From contig NZ_RAPK01000007.1 in the NCBI RefSeq assembly GCF_003610495.1, positions 434,001 through 498,000 on the forward strand: 64,000 nt of DNA. The letters are read 5' to 3'. Position 1 is the first letter of the stretch. Each line of letters starts with the position of its first letter. The notes beneath the pieces are model-generated. The model was not told the origin of the DNA. It saw only the letters and a program-made list of their open reading frames with translations, and ran no database searches. Of the stretch, positions 54,698 through 63,834 are shown in pieces. The translations under genes were made by a program, and so were the position numbers. The DNA comes from Sinobaca qinghaiensis. Its GTDB lineage: Bacteria; Bacillota; Bacilli; Bacillales; Marinococcaceae.

Positions 54698-56729
54698 ACG
54701 CTTTACCTCCCATTTTTTCACGGAGCCACGCCAGGCTTTGGTACACATTTTTCTTTTTGTTCAGGCAGAGATCTATAATGTCCCGGCTGTCTTCCCCGGC
54801 GAGCATAAGTGTACCCGCATTCTTTTTTATTGCCTGCAGGTTTTCTTCTTTAAGCAGCTTATACTGCTCATCCGACCCGCACAAAACGACAGGAATGTTA
54901 TGCTCCTCTGCCGATTTTTCCGCCTCTTGTATCGTATCTGCCTGAATAGTAATGATCGAATAGCCACCCGTTTTTAGAAAACCCGCCGCAAAATCCATGC
55001 GCGGTTTGCAGGAGGCAAGCGGGCCGATTCCGAGTACAAGAAGAGAAAGACTCTCTTTTTCCGCGCTGTATGCTTCTATTTCCGTGCGCAGGTTTTCGAA
55101 CCGCTCTGCATCACGAACCAACGGCATTGCTGTAACCTGCAGGCCTTCATTTTCAGAAAGATCGCTGCCGGCTATTTCCCATAATGAAAATCCTTGTTCT
55201 GCCAGCTGGACGGCTTCCTTAAACGAAACGGCTTCTTTTCGCCTTTTTGAACTATTGTGCATTTGATCGTTATATTTGTTTATTTCCTTTTCGTCATCGT
55301 ATCCGGCCGATATGGTTTTCTCTTTATCATTTGGATACATATTTACGCCGATAATTCCTTTTTTCCGCTCTTCAATTTGCTTTAAACGTACTTCGCGGCT
55401 GGCTTCGGTCTGCTTCTGGATAAATCCGGATGCGAGAGCCGAAGCGATTCCGCCTTCTTTTTCAATCTCCTGAAAGAGAGTCCACGCTTTTTCTGCCAAT
55501 TCTTCCGTTAACGTCTCTACATAGAAGGAGCCTCCAGGAGCATCCATTGTTTTTCCGATATGTGCTTCTTCCTGTAAAATAATCTGAGTGTTTCTTGCAA
55601 TACGTGAAGCAAAGGAGGAGGGTTTTTGAATAACTTCATCAAAAGGGGCAATATGAAGAACATCCACTCCCCCCGCCGCTGCGGCAAATCCTTCAATCGA
55701 TCCCCTCAGCATATTATTAAACGGATCATACACCGTTTTTGTGCGCTTTGACGTAGAGCCTCTAAGCTCTATCCGGCACTCTTCATTTGCTGCACCGAAT
55801 GCTTTAGCTGCGTTGGCCCACAATAACCTGGCCGCGCGAAGCTTTGCCATTTCCGGAAAGTATCTTCCTCCTGCCGGCATATGAAATACAAGAGACCGCA
55901 GTACCTTCTGCAGACTTACGCCCCGGTCAAGCAGTTCATTTACATAATAAACACCTGAGGCTGTTAGAGCGGCCAGCTCCTGTGCCATGTCCGCTCCGTT
56001 ATTATGCCATGTTTCACTGGAGACACGGATCACAGGAAAATCCATCTCCTCTTGGTCCTGCCATTTGAGTATTTCCACTGTCTGATCCATAGCAGTATCC
56101 AGGGAAGTTGCAAGGCTGCCGGTTTCAGCCAGCTCACTCAGGGGATCGACCGTAATGCTTCCTTTAAACTGCTTCCAGCCTTCGTTTTGTCGTAATGCAC
56201 TGATCCAAATTGAAAAAAACGGCAGAACAGGTCCTTCCGCATGGAGTGCAATAGTATACTTACCCACATCTATTCCTTCCAGCACCGCTGAGGCTTCTTG
56301 TGTAGAAGATACGCATACCCCGGTGGCTGATACCGCTTTTTCCTGTCTTTGAAAACCTCTATTTATACCAATGTCAGAACCGTCCTGTCCCTTTTTCATG
56401 CCTTCTTTCATTTCTTCATTTACTTTCTCCGGCAGTCTTTCAAATGTCCGCTGTACAATTTCCCAGGGTTTCTTCTGGTTCTGAAACGCCCGGCTGCCTC
56501 TTGTATAAGGAAAGTCGCCCGAAAGCATAGTGTTCAGTCCGGCCGGCCGGTCTTTATTCGTGTACAGCGGCTTTATGTCCAGACCTTCTTCCGATACGTG
56601 ATGCAGTTCTGCCGCTGTTTTTCCTTTGAGTGTCTTTTTTACTGCCTCTTCCCACTCCTCCAGCGATGGCGCAGGAAAAACGCAGATATCGCTGAGTGCC
56701 TGCCGGTGGTTTTCGTTATCGGCCATCAT
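54687..56729 (-). CDS. mutA: Methylmalonyl-CoA mutase small subunit
   Basis: This is the non-catalytic partner of MutB. It is a diverged homologue with the barrel region (residues 60-500, including [19 protein letters not shown]). Its C-terminal cobalamin-like domain lacks the DxHxxG ligand motif, as expected for the small subunit. It has 680 residues. AAAGGAGG precedes tandem ATG codons at 56729/56726. It lies 14 bp after pccB and overlaps mutB. Confidence 0.93.
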   Translation of the reverse strand: MMADNENHRQALSDICVFPAPSLEEWEEAVKKTLKGKTAAELHHVSEEGLDIKPLYTNKDRPAGLNTMLSGDFPYTRGSRAFQNQKKPWEIVQRTFERLPEKVNEEMKEGMKKGQDGSDIGINRGFQRQEKAVSATGVCVSSTQEASAVLEGIDVGKYTIALHAEGPVLPFFSIWISALRQNEGWKQFKGSITVDPLSELAETGSLATSLDTAMDQTVEILKWQDQEEMDFPVIRVSSETWHNNGADMAQELAALTASGVYYVNELLDRGVSLQKVLRSLVFHMPAGGRYFPEMAKLRAARLLWANAAKAFGAANEECRIELRGSTSKRTKTVYDPFNNMLRGSIEGFAAAAGGVDVLHIAPFDEVIQKPSSFASRIARNTQIILQEEAHIGKTMDAPGGSFYVETLTEELAEKAWTLFQEIEKEGGIASALASGFIQKQTEASREVRLKQIEERKKGIIGVNMYPNDKEKTISAGYDDEKEINKYNDQMHNSSKRRKEAVSFKEAVQLAEQGFSLWEIAGSDLSENEGLQVTAMPLVRDAERFENLRTEIEAYSAEKESLSLLVLGIGPLASCKPRMDFAAGFLKTGGYSIITIQADTIQEAEKSAEEHNIPVVLCGSDEQYKLLKEENLQAIKKNAGTLMLAGEDSRDIIDLCLNKKKNVYQSLAWLREKMGGKAYAD

Positions 56730-56743
56730 GCCGTCCTCCTTTT

Positions 56744-58291
56744 TTATAGGGGAATATTGCCGTGCTTTTTAGCAGGCTTCTGCTGCTTTTTTTTGCGAAG
56801 CATTTCAAGGGAGCCCGCTATAACCGTTCTTGTATCTCTGGGATCTATTACATCATCAATCATCCCGTTCCCTGCTGCAATATAGGGATTTGCAAAACGG
56901 CTGCGGTATTCTTCGATCTTTTGTTTTCTCGTTTCATCCGGATTGCTGCTTTCTTTAATCTCTTTTGAAAAAATTATGTTGGCTGCGCCTCCCGGTCCCA
57001 TGACCGCTATTTCTGCATTGGGCCAGGAAAAAACCAGATCAGCGCCGATAGCTTTACTGTTTAGCGCCACATAGGCGCCTCCAAATGCTTTTCTTAAAAT
57101 GACGGTAATCTTAGGTACAGTAGCTTCCGAATAGGCGTAGAGTATTTTTGCCCCATGTCGTATAATACCTCCATGCTCCTGCTGAATACCGGGAATAAAG
57201 CCGCTTACGTCTTCGAGCGTGATAATAGGTATATTGAAGCAATCACAGAAGCGGATAAAGCGTGAACATTTATCGGAAGAGTCAATATCCAGCCCGCCTG
57301 CCATCATTTTGGGGTTATTAGCTACAATTCCTATGCTTTCTCCTTTAATTCTTCCAAAGCCGATAACAATATTTTTAGCAAAGTCTTCCTGCACTTCTAG
57401 AAACTCACCGTTATCCAATATACTCTTAACAACGTTTCGCACGTCGTATACTTTAGTCGTTTCCACCGGAACAATATCCAGCATTTCATCAATGCGGTCG
57501 TTCTGCTTTTCTGCTGATTTTAAAATAGGAGCTTTTTCCTGAAAGCTTGAAGGCAGATAGCTTACCAGCTGTCTGACCTGATGAAGTACTTCTTCTTCCG
57601 TTGGAGCAGTAAAATGGGCATTCCCGCTTTTTTTGGCGTGAACTTTTGCCCCGCCGAGTTCTTCAGAATTAATGGTTGCTCCGGTTACACTTTCAATTAC
57701 TTTAGGACCGGTAATAAACATCTGGCTCGTTTTTTCCACCATGAAAACAAAATCTGTAATGGCCGGGGAATAAACTGCCCCGCCCGCACAGGGACCGAGG
57801 ATCACAGAAATCTGCGGAATCACGCCGGAATAAATGGAATTGCGGTAAAAAACGTGGCCATAGCCGTCCAGAGACAATACCCCTTCCTGGATACGCGCCC
57901 CCCCGGAATCATTTAATCCAATAATAGGAGAACCATTTTCTGCTGCGAGATCCATCACTTTGGCAATTTTCAGCGCATGCATTTCTCCAAGAGCTCCCCC
58001 GTACACGGTGAAATCCTGGGAGAAAAGAAAAATCTGCCTGCCATCGATTTTTGCGTATCCCGTGACGACACCCTCTCCAGGGGCTTCCAGGTCACCTTCC
58101 CCTGTCCTTCCTTCGATAAATGGGTTCAGCTCTACAAAGCTGCCTTCATCTACAAGCAGATCTATTCTTTCTCTTGCCGTTCCTTTTCCCCGGTCGTGCT
58201 GGGCTTCCATGCGGATCTCTCCACCACCCATTTTGACTTTCTCGCGCCTTTTTTCCATTTCATCGATATAATCAATCATGTCCCGGCTCAT
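56744..58291 (-). CDS. pccB: Acyl-CoA carboxylase carboxyltransferase subunit (propionyl-CoA type)
   Basis: This 515-residue carboxyltransferase moves CO2 from carboxybiotin to propionyl-CoA (or a related acyl-CoA), giving methylmalonyl-CoA. The N- and C-terminal crotonase-like halves are marked by GEGVVTGYAKIDGR, IGLNDSGGARIQEGV, FIPGIQQEHGGIIRHGAKIL and VILRKAFGGAYVALNSK. It stands first in a pccB-mutA-mutB-meaB unit, feeding the mutase directly. A cre-like site lies 15 bp upstream. Biotin carboxylase and carrier subunits are encoded by the separate genes just upstream. Confidence 0.93.
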   Translation of the reverse strand: MSRDMIDYIDEMEKRREKVKMGGGEIRMEAQHDRGKGTARERIDLLVDEGSFVELNPFIEGRTGEGDLEAPGEGVVTGYAKIDGRQIFLFSQDFTVYGGALGEMHALKIAKVMDLAAENGSPIIGLNDSGGARIQEGVLSLDGYGHVFYRNSIYSGVIPQISVILGPCAGGAVYSPAITDFVFMVEKTSQMFITGPKVIESVTGATINSEELGGAKVHAKKSGNAHFTAPTEEEVLHQVRQLVSYLPSSFQEKAPILKSAEKQNDRIDEMLDIVPVETTKVYDVRNVVKSILDNGEFLEVQEDFAKNIVIGFGRIKGESIGIVANNPKMMAGGLDIDSSDKCSRFIRFCDCFNIPIITLEDVSGFIPGIQQEHGGIIRHGAKILYAYSEATVPKITVILRKAFGGAYVALNSKAIGADLVFSWPNAEIAVMGPGGAANIIFSKEIKESSNPDETRKQKIEEYRSRFANPYIAAGNGMIDDVIDPRDTRTVIAGSLEMLRKKKQQKPAKKHGNIPL

Positions 58292-58305
58292 ATACCCATC
58301 TCCTT

Positions 58306-58319
58306 ATAAAACGCTTACA
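58306..58319 (-). promoter_or_regulatory. Candidate cre (CcpA) site before pccB
   Basis: The minus strand reads TGTAAGCGTTTTAT, close to cre consensus. It sits between the carrier-protein terminator and pccB, where CcpA could repress the propionyl-CoA genes when glucose is present. Confidence 0.45.
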
Positions 58320-58327
58320 TTTATTTT

Positions 58328-58366
58328 AAAAAAGAAATCTCCCGCTATTCGAGAGACTCTTTTTTA
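58328..58366 (-). terminator. Terminator between the biotin carrier gene and pccB
   Basis: On the minus strand AAAAAGAGTCTCTCG pairs imperfectly with GCGGGAGATTTCTTTTTT, ending in six T. It follows the carrier gene stop by 6 bp and may be partial, allowing read-through to pccB. Confidence 0.7.
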
Positions 58367-58371
58367 TTATC

Positions 58372-58890
58372 TTATGATTCTTTAACAAGGAAAAGCGGCT
58401 GTCCATACTCAACCAATTCTCCATTTTCTACGAGAATTTCAACAATCTCGCCGTCGATTTCCGCTTCGAGTTCGTTCATCAGCTTCATTGCCTCTACAAT
58501 ACAGACAATAGAATCTTTTTTCACATTGTCTCCTGTTTTAACATAGGGACCTTCCTCTGGAGAAGGAGCACTGTAGAACGTTCCTACCATTGGAGACGTA
58601 ATTTCGCCTAAATGGCTTGTATCTGCTTTACTTTTCGTTTCCGTTTCTTTTTCTGCGGATGCAGGGTCTTTTGCCTGCTCCTGCTGCTGTTCGAAAACTG
58701 GTGCCGGCGCCTGTTCTTCTCTGTTTTCTGCCTGAGCTGTGTCCTGCTTCTGACTGACAGGCGCGGACGCTGAAGAAGCGGTCTTTTTTAATAGCAGTTT
58801 TGTTTTATTTTCTCCTCTTATTTCAAGCTCTTCCAGAGAAGAATTGTCCAATGCTCTAATAAGTTCCTTGATTTCATTTACTTTATACAT
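58372..58890 (-). CDS. accB: Biotin carboxyl carrier protein
   Basis: This 172-residue carrier has the biotinyl Lys in [12 protein letters not shown] near residue 138. A Gln/Glu/Pro/Ala-rich linker (residues 35-90) joins a short N-terminal helix to the biotinyl domain ([20 protein letters not shown] onward). The ATG at 58890 lies nine bases after AAAGGA; an in-frame GTG at 58899 lies inside that site. Clustering with accC and pccB suggests it serves propionyl-CoA carboxylation rather than malonyl-CoA synthesis; a second accBC pair would be expected elsewhere. Confidence 0.9.
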   Translation of the reverse strand: MYKVNEIKELIRALDNSSLEELEIRGENKTKLLLKKTASSASAPVSQKQDTAQAENREEQAPAPVFEQQQEQAKDPASAEKETETKSKADTSHLGEITSPMVGTFYSAPSPEEGPYVKTGDNVKKDSIVCIVEAMKLMNELEAEIDGEIVEILVENGELVEYGQPLFLVKES

Positions 58891-58903
58891 TCTGCTCACT
58901 CCT

Positions 58904-59533
58904 TTAGTTAGATGAACGATAAAAAAAACACTGATAATCCGGATTTTTTCTGGCTTCTTCCGTCAGGACGGAGTGCATAATTAAATCTGCATAGATATCC
59001 GCAATTTCCTGTATGGAATATTCCCCCTCTGCTTTATACCATTTATACGTCCAGTTAATCATTCCAAAAATAGCCATAGACGTAATGGGGATCGGCAGTT
59101 CTTCACGGAATTCACCTGCTTCTTTACCTTCCTGCACAACTTTAAACATAAGATCTTTGTACTTTTTACGCTTCTTTTTGATGTTCTCATAAAACTCCGG
59201 GGATAAATATACGCTCTCCTGATAAAAAACAGTAACATGGGGGCGGTAGACTTCAAACATTTTTACAAATGAACGAACCGTCTCGTATAATTTTTCAGCA
59301 GGGGTTTCGTTAACATCATGGGCTTCTACGGCTTTATCTATAACGTAGGTTATAAACGAATCATGAATAGTGTAGAGAAGTTCATCTTTGGAACGAAAGT
59401 TATGGTAAAAGCCTCCCTTGGAGGTACTGCTGTCTTTAACTATCGTATCTACGGTAACCGCATGAAAGCCAAATTCTTCAAACAGCTTTAATGCTGAGTC
59501 TGTTATTCGCTGTTTCGTTGATCTTGAAGGCAA
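58904..59533 (-). CDS. TetR family transcriptional regulator
   Basis: This is a 209-residue repressor. The N-terminal helix-turn-helix is in [21 protein letters not shown] with [17 protein letters not shown]. The C-terminal ligand domain resembles the FadR/AcrR-type acyl-CoA-responsive regulators ([21 protein letters not shown]). The TTG start at 59533 has AGGTGGG upstream. The gene is embedded between accC and accB in the same orientation, so it should be co-transcribed with its likely targets and sense acyl-CoA. Confidence 0.88.
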   Translation of the reverse strand: MPSRSTKQRITDSALKLFEEFGFHAVTVDTIVKDSSTSKGGFYHNFRSKDELLYTIHDSFITYVIDKAVEAHDVNETPAEKLYETVRSFVKMFEVYRPHVTVFYQESVYLSPEFYENIKKKRKKYKDLMFKVVQEGKEAGEFREELPIPITSMAIFGMINWTYKWYKAEGEYSIQEIADIYADLIMHSVLTEEARKNPDYQCFFYRSSN

Positions 59534-59573
59534 GTTAACCCACCTGCTCTTTCTAGAAGGACGGCAGATGAAC

Positions 59574-60923
59574 CTAATCCTCCATTATGTTGTACTGTTC
59601 CAAAAACCCTGTATTAAAATCTCCATCCTTAAAAGCAGGGTGGTTTAAAAGTCTTAGATGGAAAGGAATTGTCGTATACACGCCTTCGACTACAAATTCG
59701 GACAAGGCACGCTGCATTCTCGCAATAGCTTCCTCCCGCGTTTTGCCGCGTACGATAACTTTAGCAACCATTGAATCGTAGTGGGGCGTAATTGTATAGC
59801 CTGGATAGACGGCGCTGTCAACTCTTACTCCGAAGCCGCCCGGCGGAAGATATGTCTCAATTTTACCCGGGGACGGCATGAATTTCTTCATCGGATTTTC
59901 AGCATTAATTCTGCATTCGATAGCCCATCCCTCTACCTTTATGTCACGCTGCTTCATAGAAAGCGGGTTCCCAAATGCAACAGAAATCTGTTCTTTTATT
60001 AAGTCTGTATTCGTCACCTCTTCGGTCACGGGATGTTCTACCTGAATTCTCGTATTCATCTCCATAAAATAGAAGTTTTTGTGTTTATCCAGGAGAAACT
60101 CGACCGTGCCGGCGCCGCAGTAATCTACTGCTTTGGCTGCTTTAACGGCTGCGTCTCCCATCTGCTTACGTGTTTTCTGATCCAAAGCAGGAGATGGTGC
60201 TTCCTCCACCAGCTTCTGGTGGCGCCGTTGAATCGAGCAGTCTCTCTCTCCAAAATGAACCGCATTTCCTTTACTGTCAGCCATTACCTGGATCTCGACG
60301 TGACGTGGTTCTTCAATATATTTCTCTAAGTAGACACTTGCATCGCCAAATGAGGTTTGTGCCTCCTGCTTGGCCATACTGATAGCTTTTGCGAGCTCTT
60401 CTTCACTTCCCGCAACTCTCATGCCCTTGCCGCCGCCGCCGGCTGAAGCTTTCACGATAACCGGGTAACCGATTTCATTTGCAACCTTTAACGCTTTCTT
60501 TTCATCTTCAATAAGTCCTTCCGTTCCGGGTACAATTGGGACTCCGGCAGACTTCATTGTTTCCCTGGCGCTCGATTTGGCTCCCATTTTATTTATGGCT
60601 TCCGATGAAGGGCCTATAAAAGTAATATCGTGATCCTTACAGATTTCAGCAAATTCCGCGTTTTCAGCCAGAAATCCGTAACCAGGATGAATCGCTTCCG
60701 ACCCCGTCATTAATGCTGCTGAAATAATGTTCGTCTTTTTCAAATAGCTCTCTGCTGATGAATAGGGACCGACACAATAAGCTTCGTCTGCCATCATGAC
60801 ATGCAGGGCTTCACGGTCGGCTTCCGAATAAATCGCAACGGTTTCAATGCCCATTTCTTTACAGGCACGAATAACACGAACCGCTATTTCCCCTCTGTTT
60901 GCTACCAAAATTCGTTTAAACAA
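59574..60923 (-). CDS. accC: Biotin carboxylase subunit
   Basis: This 449-residue ATP-grasp enzyme carboxylates the biotin of the carrier protein. Key motifs are RILVANRGEIAVRVIRA at the N-terminus, KASAGGGGKGMRVA (ATP loop), FLLDKHKNFYFMEMNTRIQVEHPVTE (catalytic region) and ECRINAENP. The start is the TTG at 60923 behind GAGGAGTGG. It heads the accC-tetR-accB group, and a palindrome overlaps its promoter region. Confidence 0.94.
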   Translation of the reverse strand: MFKRILVANRGEIAVRVIRACKEMGIETVAIYSEADREALHVMMADEAYCVGPYSSAESYLKKTNIISAALMTGSEAIHPGYGFLAENAEFAEICKDHDITFIGPSSEAINKMGAKSSARETMKSAGVPIVPGTEGLIEDEKKALKVANEIGYPVIVKASAGGGGKGMRVAGSEEELAKAISMAKQEAQTSFGDASVYLEKYIEEPRHVEIQVMADSKGNAVHFGERDCSIQRRHQKLVEEAPSPALDQKTRKQMGDAAVKAAKAVDYCGAGTVEFLLDKHKNFYFMEMNTRIQVEHPVTEEVTNTDLIKEQISVAFGNPLSMKQRDIKVEGWAIECRINAENPMKKFMPSPGKIETYLPPGGFGVRVDSAVYPGYTITPHYDSMVAKVIVRGKTREEAIARMQRALSEFVVEGVYTTIPFHLRLLNHPAFKDGDFNTGFLEQYNIMED

Positions 60924-60959
60924 TCCAAGCCACTCCTCTCATTACTATCTTTATATACT

Positions 60960-60977
60960 AGACCGACTGGTCCGTCT
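60960..60977. promoter_or_regulatory. Candidate TetR operator upstream of accC
   Basis: AGACCGACTGGTCCGTCT is a near-perfect 18-bp palindrome lying 37 bp upstream of the accC start and next to a TAGTATAT -10-like element on the minus strand. The GAC-x-GAC/GTC-x-GTC pattern is typical of TetR-family sites. The gene for a TetR protein is second in this unit, so autoregulation is likely. Confidence 0.55.
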
Positions 60978-61149
60978 CCCCCAGTTAAATACATTCCTTC
61001 TTCTCTTATTTTAATGAATCCGCTCTCTATCTACAAGGTTTTTTTTCCGCAGGTTATTCTGCATGTTTATATATAAGCTGTTTAGGAAATATCCATAGTA
61101 ACACAGCCCTTTACAGCGGGCAGCATTATTATTGGGAAAGGAGAAAACA

Positions 61150-61443
61150 ATGACATTAAATAATGAGGAAATTGAAAACTATCTGCAGACGCTCAATGGC
61201 TGGGAACGCAAAGATGCAAAGACACTGGAGCGCCGTTTTCAGTTCGATGCTTTTCCAACGGGGATTCGTTTTGTGGATCAGCTGGCTGAACATGCCGAAA
61301 ATGTCCAGCATCATCCGGAAATAATCATTAATTATACAAATATATCTATCCGTCTCTGCACACACGATGCCGGAGGGATTACCATGAAAGACATTGAATC
61401 AGCGGAAGCATACAACAAAATCTTTGATCAGCAGTCGTTTTAA
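61150..61443 (+). CDS. 4a-hydroxytetrahydrobiopterin dehydratase (PCD/DCoH)
   Basis: This 97-residue enzyme dehydrates 4a-hydroxytetrahydropterin during aromatic amino acid hydroxylation. It can also have a side role in pterin or molybdopterin metabolism. The family motif HHPEIIINYTNISIRLCTHDA with the catalytic His pair and GGIT is complete. The ATG at 61150 follows AAAGGAG; a frame opening at 61132 lacks a ribosome site. No phenylalanine hydroxylase gene is visible nearby. Confidence 0.92.
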   Translation: MTLNNEEIENYLQTLNGWERKDAKTLERRFQFDAFPTGIRFVDQLAEHAENVQHHPEIIINYTNISIRLCTHDAGGITMKDIESAEAYNKIFDQQSF

Positions 61444-61532
61444 GTTGTGATACAATACATTATACCTCTATTTGTATGCAGCCTGCTCTCCTTATAAATA
61501 AGCAGCTTTTTTATTTATGAATTGTTCTTGTA

Positions 61533-61558
61533 GTTTAAGGCAGGGCAGGCAGGGGTAC
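61533..61558 (+). promoter_or_regulatory. SigmaB-type promoter of the ytxGH-like operon
   Basis: GTTTAA and GGGTAC are separated by 14 bases, matching the SigmaB consensus GTTTAA-N13-15-GGGTAT with one mismatch. The ATG follows 86 bp later. In B. subtilis the ytxGHJ operon is a general-stress (SigmaB) operon, so the context agrees. Confidence 0.7.
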
Positions 61559-61643
61559 GTATAGAGGTATACATAATAGCTCTTCCCTATTATTTTAGGA
61601 AAAAGCTATGATGGTAATAATTTATATTCAGGAGGTCATAGAC

Positions 61644-62096
61644 ATGGATTTAATAGGAATTGGAGTTTTGGTTTTCGGTATTGCTTTTGCAATTTTAGTT
61701 ATTTTTCTTATTATCGTTCTACGCAACTTAACCAGCGTACTGGGCAATGTGGACAAAACAGTGGAAAAACTTCCCTCCCAGCTTGACGATGTAATGAAAA
61801 ATACAGAGAGTATTCTTAACAGCAGCAACACGACTCTTGATGACCTGAATGAAAAAATTGGAGCATTAAGCCCGCTTTTCTATATCATTGGAGATGCTGG
61901 TGAAGCGACAAGAAAGGTTTCTTCCTCTCTCGTAGATGTTACAGCTTCTATGAAGAAAAACACGACAGAAGGAAACGAAACGACGAAGCAGAAAGATTTA
62001 GGAGGCGTGTATGGCGCAGCAGCGCTGGGCTATTATCTTTTCCAAAAGCGTAAAGCACTAAAAGAAGGAACCCAGCAAGGGAATGCTTCTGTATGA
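61644..62096 (+). CDS. DUF948 family protein (YtxG-like general stress protein)
   Basis: This 150-residue protein has one N-terminal membrane segment (IGIGVLVFGIAFAILVIFLI) and a helical body with heptad-like spacing (VDKTVEKLPSQLDDVMKNTE). It ends with a conserved GGVYGAAALGYYLFQKR stretch. AGGAGGTC lies before the ATG at 61644. It overlaps the next gene by 4 bp. Its molecular function is unknown. Confidence 0.8.
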   Translation: MDLIGIGVLVFGIAFAILVIFLIIVLRNLTSVLGNVDKTVEKLPSQLDDVMKNTESILNSSNTTLDDLNEKIGALSPLFYIIGDAGEATRKVSSSLVDVTASMKKNTTEGNETTKQKDLGGVYGAAALGYYLFQKRKALKEGTQQGNASV

Positions 62097-62557
62097 CCAG
62101 CGCCGGAGTAAAGGAAAATCGTTCCGATGAACCCGATTTCGCAACCGGCTTAACCGTCGGCTTTCTTTTATCTTTCGCTCTCACCCTTTTGACCGCTCCT
62201 GTGCAGGGAAAAGAATTCCGCGCACAGACAGCGGAAAAGGCACAGCAGAAAAAAACAAGCCTGCAGGAAACAAAAACAGAAAAGCTTGAAGAGCTTCAGA
62301 AGAAAAAAGCAAGTTTCCAGGAAGCAAAAACGGAAAAGCTTGAAGCGTTTCAGCAGAAAAAAGAACAAAAAAAGCTGGACGCCGAGAAGAAAAAAGCAGC
62401 AAAGCAGGCAGAAAAACAGGCAAAACGTGATAAATTCTATCAATCCGGCCAAATCCGCTATGAATTAATCCGCGGTGAGATGAATGGATTGAAAGAAGAG
62501 GCAGAAAAAGTTGCCAACCGGGATGCTAAAAATAAGAATTTCGCTGAACACATCTAA
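62093..62557 (+). CDS. YtxH-like protein with 18-residue tandem repeats
   Basis: This 154-residue protein has one membrane segment near the start (TGLTVGFLLSFALTLLTAP), as in YtxH proteins. A long, very charged Lys/Glu/Gln helix follows, built partly of two 18-residue repeats (consensus xSxQExKTEKLExxQxKK). The C-terminal part (YELIRGEMNGLKEEAEKVA) is less repetitive. It is translationally coupled to the DUF948 gene and is likely stress-induced from the SigmaB promoter. Confidence 0.75.
   Translation: MTSAGVKENRSDEPDFATGLTVGFLLSFALTLLTAPVQGKEFRAQTAEKAQQKKTSLQETKTEKLEELQKKKASFQEAKTEKLEAFQQKKEQKKLDAEKKKAAKQAEKQAKRDKFYQSGQIRYELIRGEMNGLKEEAEKVANRDAKNKNFAEHI
62255..62362 (+). repeat. Two 54-bp tandem coding repeats
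   Basis: Codons for 18 residues are repeated in register (62255-62308 and 62309-62362) with shared blocks such as AAAAGCTTGAAG. They extend the coiled-coil region of the YtxH-like protein and could vary in copy number between strains. Confidence 0.75.
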
Positions 62558-62591
62558 AAAAAGCATCTGCCCCTGCGGGCAGATGCTTTTT
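62557..62591. terminator. Bidirectional terminator between the ytxH-like gene and queF
   Basis: The perfect hairpin AAAAAGCATCTGCCC / GGGCAGATGCTTTTT lies at the two convergent stops. Confidence 0.9.
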
Positions 62592-63087
62592 ATCTATTAG
62601 TAATTGTTTCTGGATTCATGTCATGATTCATTAAGCGATGGTAGGCCATCTCTTCGAACTTTGTGCCTTTTTTTCCATAATTCACATATGGATCAATAGA
62701 AATACCGCCCCGGGGCGTGAATTTTCCCCAGATTTCTAAATATCGGGGATCCATCAGTTCGACAAGATCATTAACAATTGTGTTTATCGCGTCTTCATGA
62801 AATCCTCCGTGATTTCGGTAGCTGAATAAATAAAGCTTCAATGATTTACTTTCCACCATCTTCACGTCAGGCACATAGCTGATATAAAGCGTTGCAAAGT
62901 CAGGCTGTCCGGTCATCGGGCAGAGAGTAGTGAATTCCGGGCAGTTAAATTTAACAAAATAATCTGTACCGGGGTGGTTGTTGTCAAAGCTCTCCAGCAG
63001 AGCGGGATCATATTCAAACTGCTGCCCCTCCTGCTGCTGGTTTCCCAGCAATGTTAAATCATCCATTCCTGTCTTTCGTTCAGACAA
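62590..63087 (-). CDS. queF: NADPH-dependent preQ0 reductase QueF
   Basis: This enzyme reduces the nitrile of preQ0 to the amine of preQ1 in queuosine synthesis. The active Cys is in [14 protein letters not shown], and the QueF motif [21 protein letters not shown] is complete. It has 165 residues, the short type I form. The start is probably the TTG at 63087 behind AAAGGAGCGG; an ATG at 63066 is the alternative. It is last in queD-queE-queF. Confidence 0.95.
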   Translation of the reverse strand: MSERKTGMDDLTLLGNQQQEGQQFEYDPALLESFDNNHPGTDYFVKFNCPEFTTLCPMTGQPDFATLYISYVPDVKMVESKSLKLYLFSYRNHGGFHEDAINTIVNDLVELMDPRYLEIWGKFTPRGGISIDPYVNYGKKGTKFEEMAYHRLMNHDMNPETITNR

Positions 63088-63114
63088 ATTAACCGCTCCT
63101 TTTTATCTAATAGT

Positions 63115-63834
63115 TTATACACCCTGTTTGTTTCCCCATAAAAGCGTATGCAGCTGCGGCAGGATTTTCACATCGTTCCACCTGGCGTCGTCCATTGTTT
63201 CGCTGATCAGCCACTCATATCGTTCCAACAGGTGATCCCGAAGCATTCCAGCTTCCTTTTCCGTCAGGTCATCATTTCCTACCTGAAGAAACATCGGGGC
63301 ATTGGGATAACGCGTATGCACTTCAGCAGCGTATTCCAGGTCTTCTTTATTGAATATGACAATTTTTAAGCTGAATGCTTTATTTGGTCTTCTTTCCAGC
63401 CTGTTTATATAATAATCAAGCTTTTCCCAATCTGTTTTCATTAAAGAGCTGGGCGGCTTAGGTGATATCGTTACTTCATCGATATCGATCATCCATTCTG
63501 CCCAGATGCTTCCCTGGGTCTCCACAGCAGTCTGGATTCCTTGATTCCGCAGCTCCTCAATAAGGGAATGAATTCCCGGATGAATAGCGGGGTTGCCGCC
63601 GGAAATGGTGACGTGGGAAAACAAGTTCGTACCCTTCTCATACAGCTTTTCAACAATGGAGGCCGCATCCATTACCGCCGCTTTCTGTGAACCATCCCAG
63701 GTAAAAGCTGAATCGCACCAGCTGCATCTGTAATCACAGCCGCCAGTCCGGACAAACATCGTTTTTTGGCCGATAACCATACCTTCCCCCTGAATAGTAG
63801 GGCCGAATATTTCCAATACCGGTATTTTTTTCAT
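63115..63834 (-). CDS. queE: 7-carboxy-7-deazaguanine synthase QueE
   Basis: This radical SAM enzyme converts 6-carboxytetrahydropterin to 7-carboxy-7-deazaguanine. The iron-sulfur motif is CDYRCSWCD (CxxxCxxC), with FGPTIQGEGMVIGQKTMFVR before it and TISGGNPAIH after it for SAM binding. The ATG at 63834 overlaps the queD stop (ATGA), giving 239 residues. The frame open to 63909 lies within queD. Confidence 0.95.
   Translation of the reverse strand: MKKIPVLEIFGPTIQGEGMVIGQKTMFVRTGGCDYRCSWCDSAFTWDGSQKAAVMDAASIVEKLYEKGTNLFSHVTISGGNPAIHPGIHSLIEELRNQGIQTAVETQGSIWAEWMIDIDEVTISPKPPSSLMKTDWEKLDYYINRLERRPNKAFSLKIVIFNKEDLEYAAEVHTRYPNAPMFLQVGNDDLTEKEAGMLRDHLLERYEWLISETMDDARWNDVKILPQLHTLLWGNKQGV

Noticed and set aside
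54687-54748. Extension of MutB upstream of 54697
   Set aside because: It would lie entirely inside the mutA coding end and lacks a ribosome site; the ATG at 54697 has GGGAGG and matches the family N-terminus.
62168-62452. Minus-strand ORF rich in Phe and Cys opposite the YtxH-like gene
   Set aside because: It is the complement of a Lys/Glu-rich repeat region, which always yields Phe/Leu-rich open frames. It has no ribosome site.
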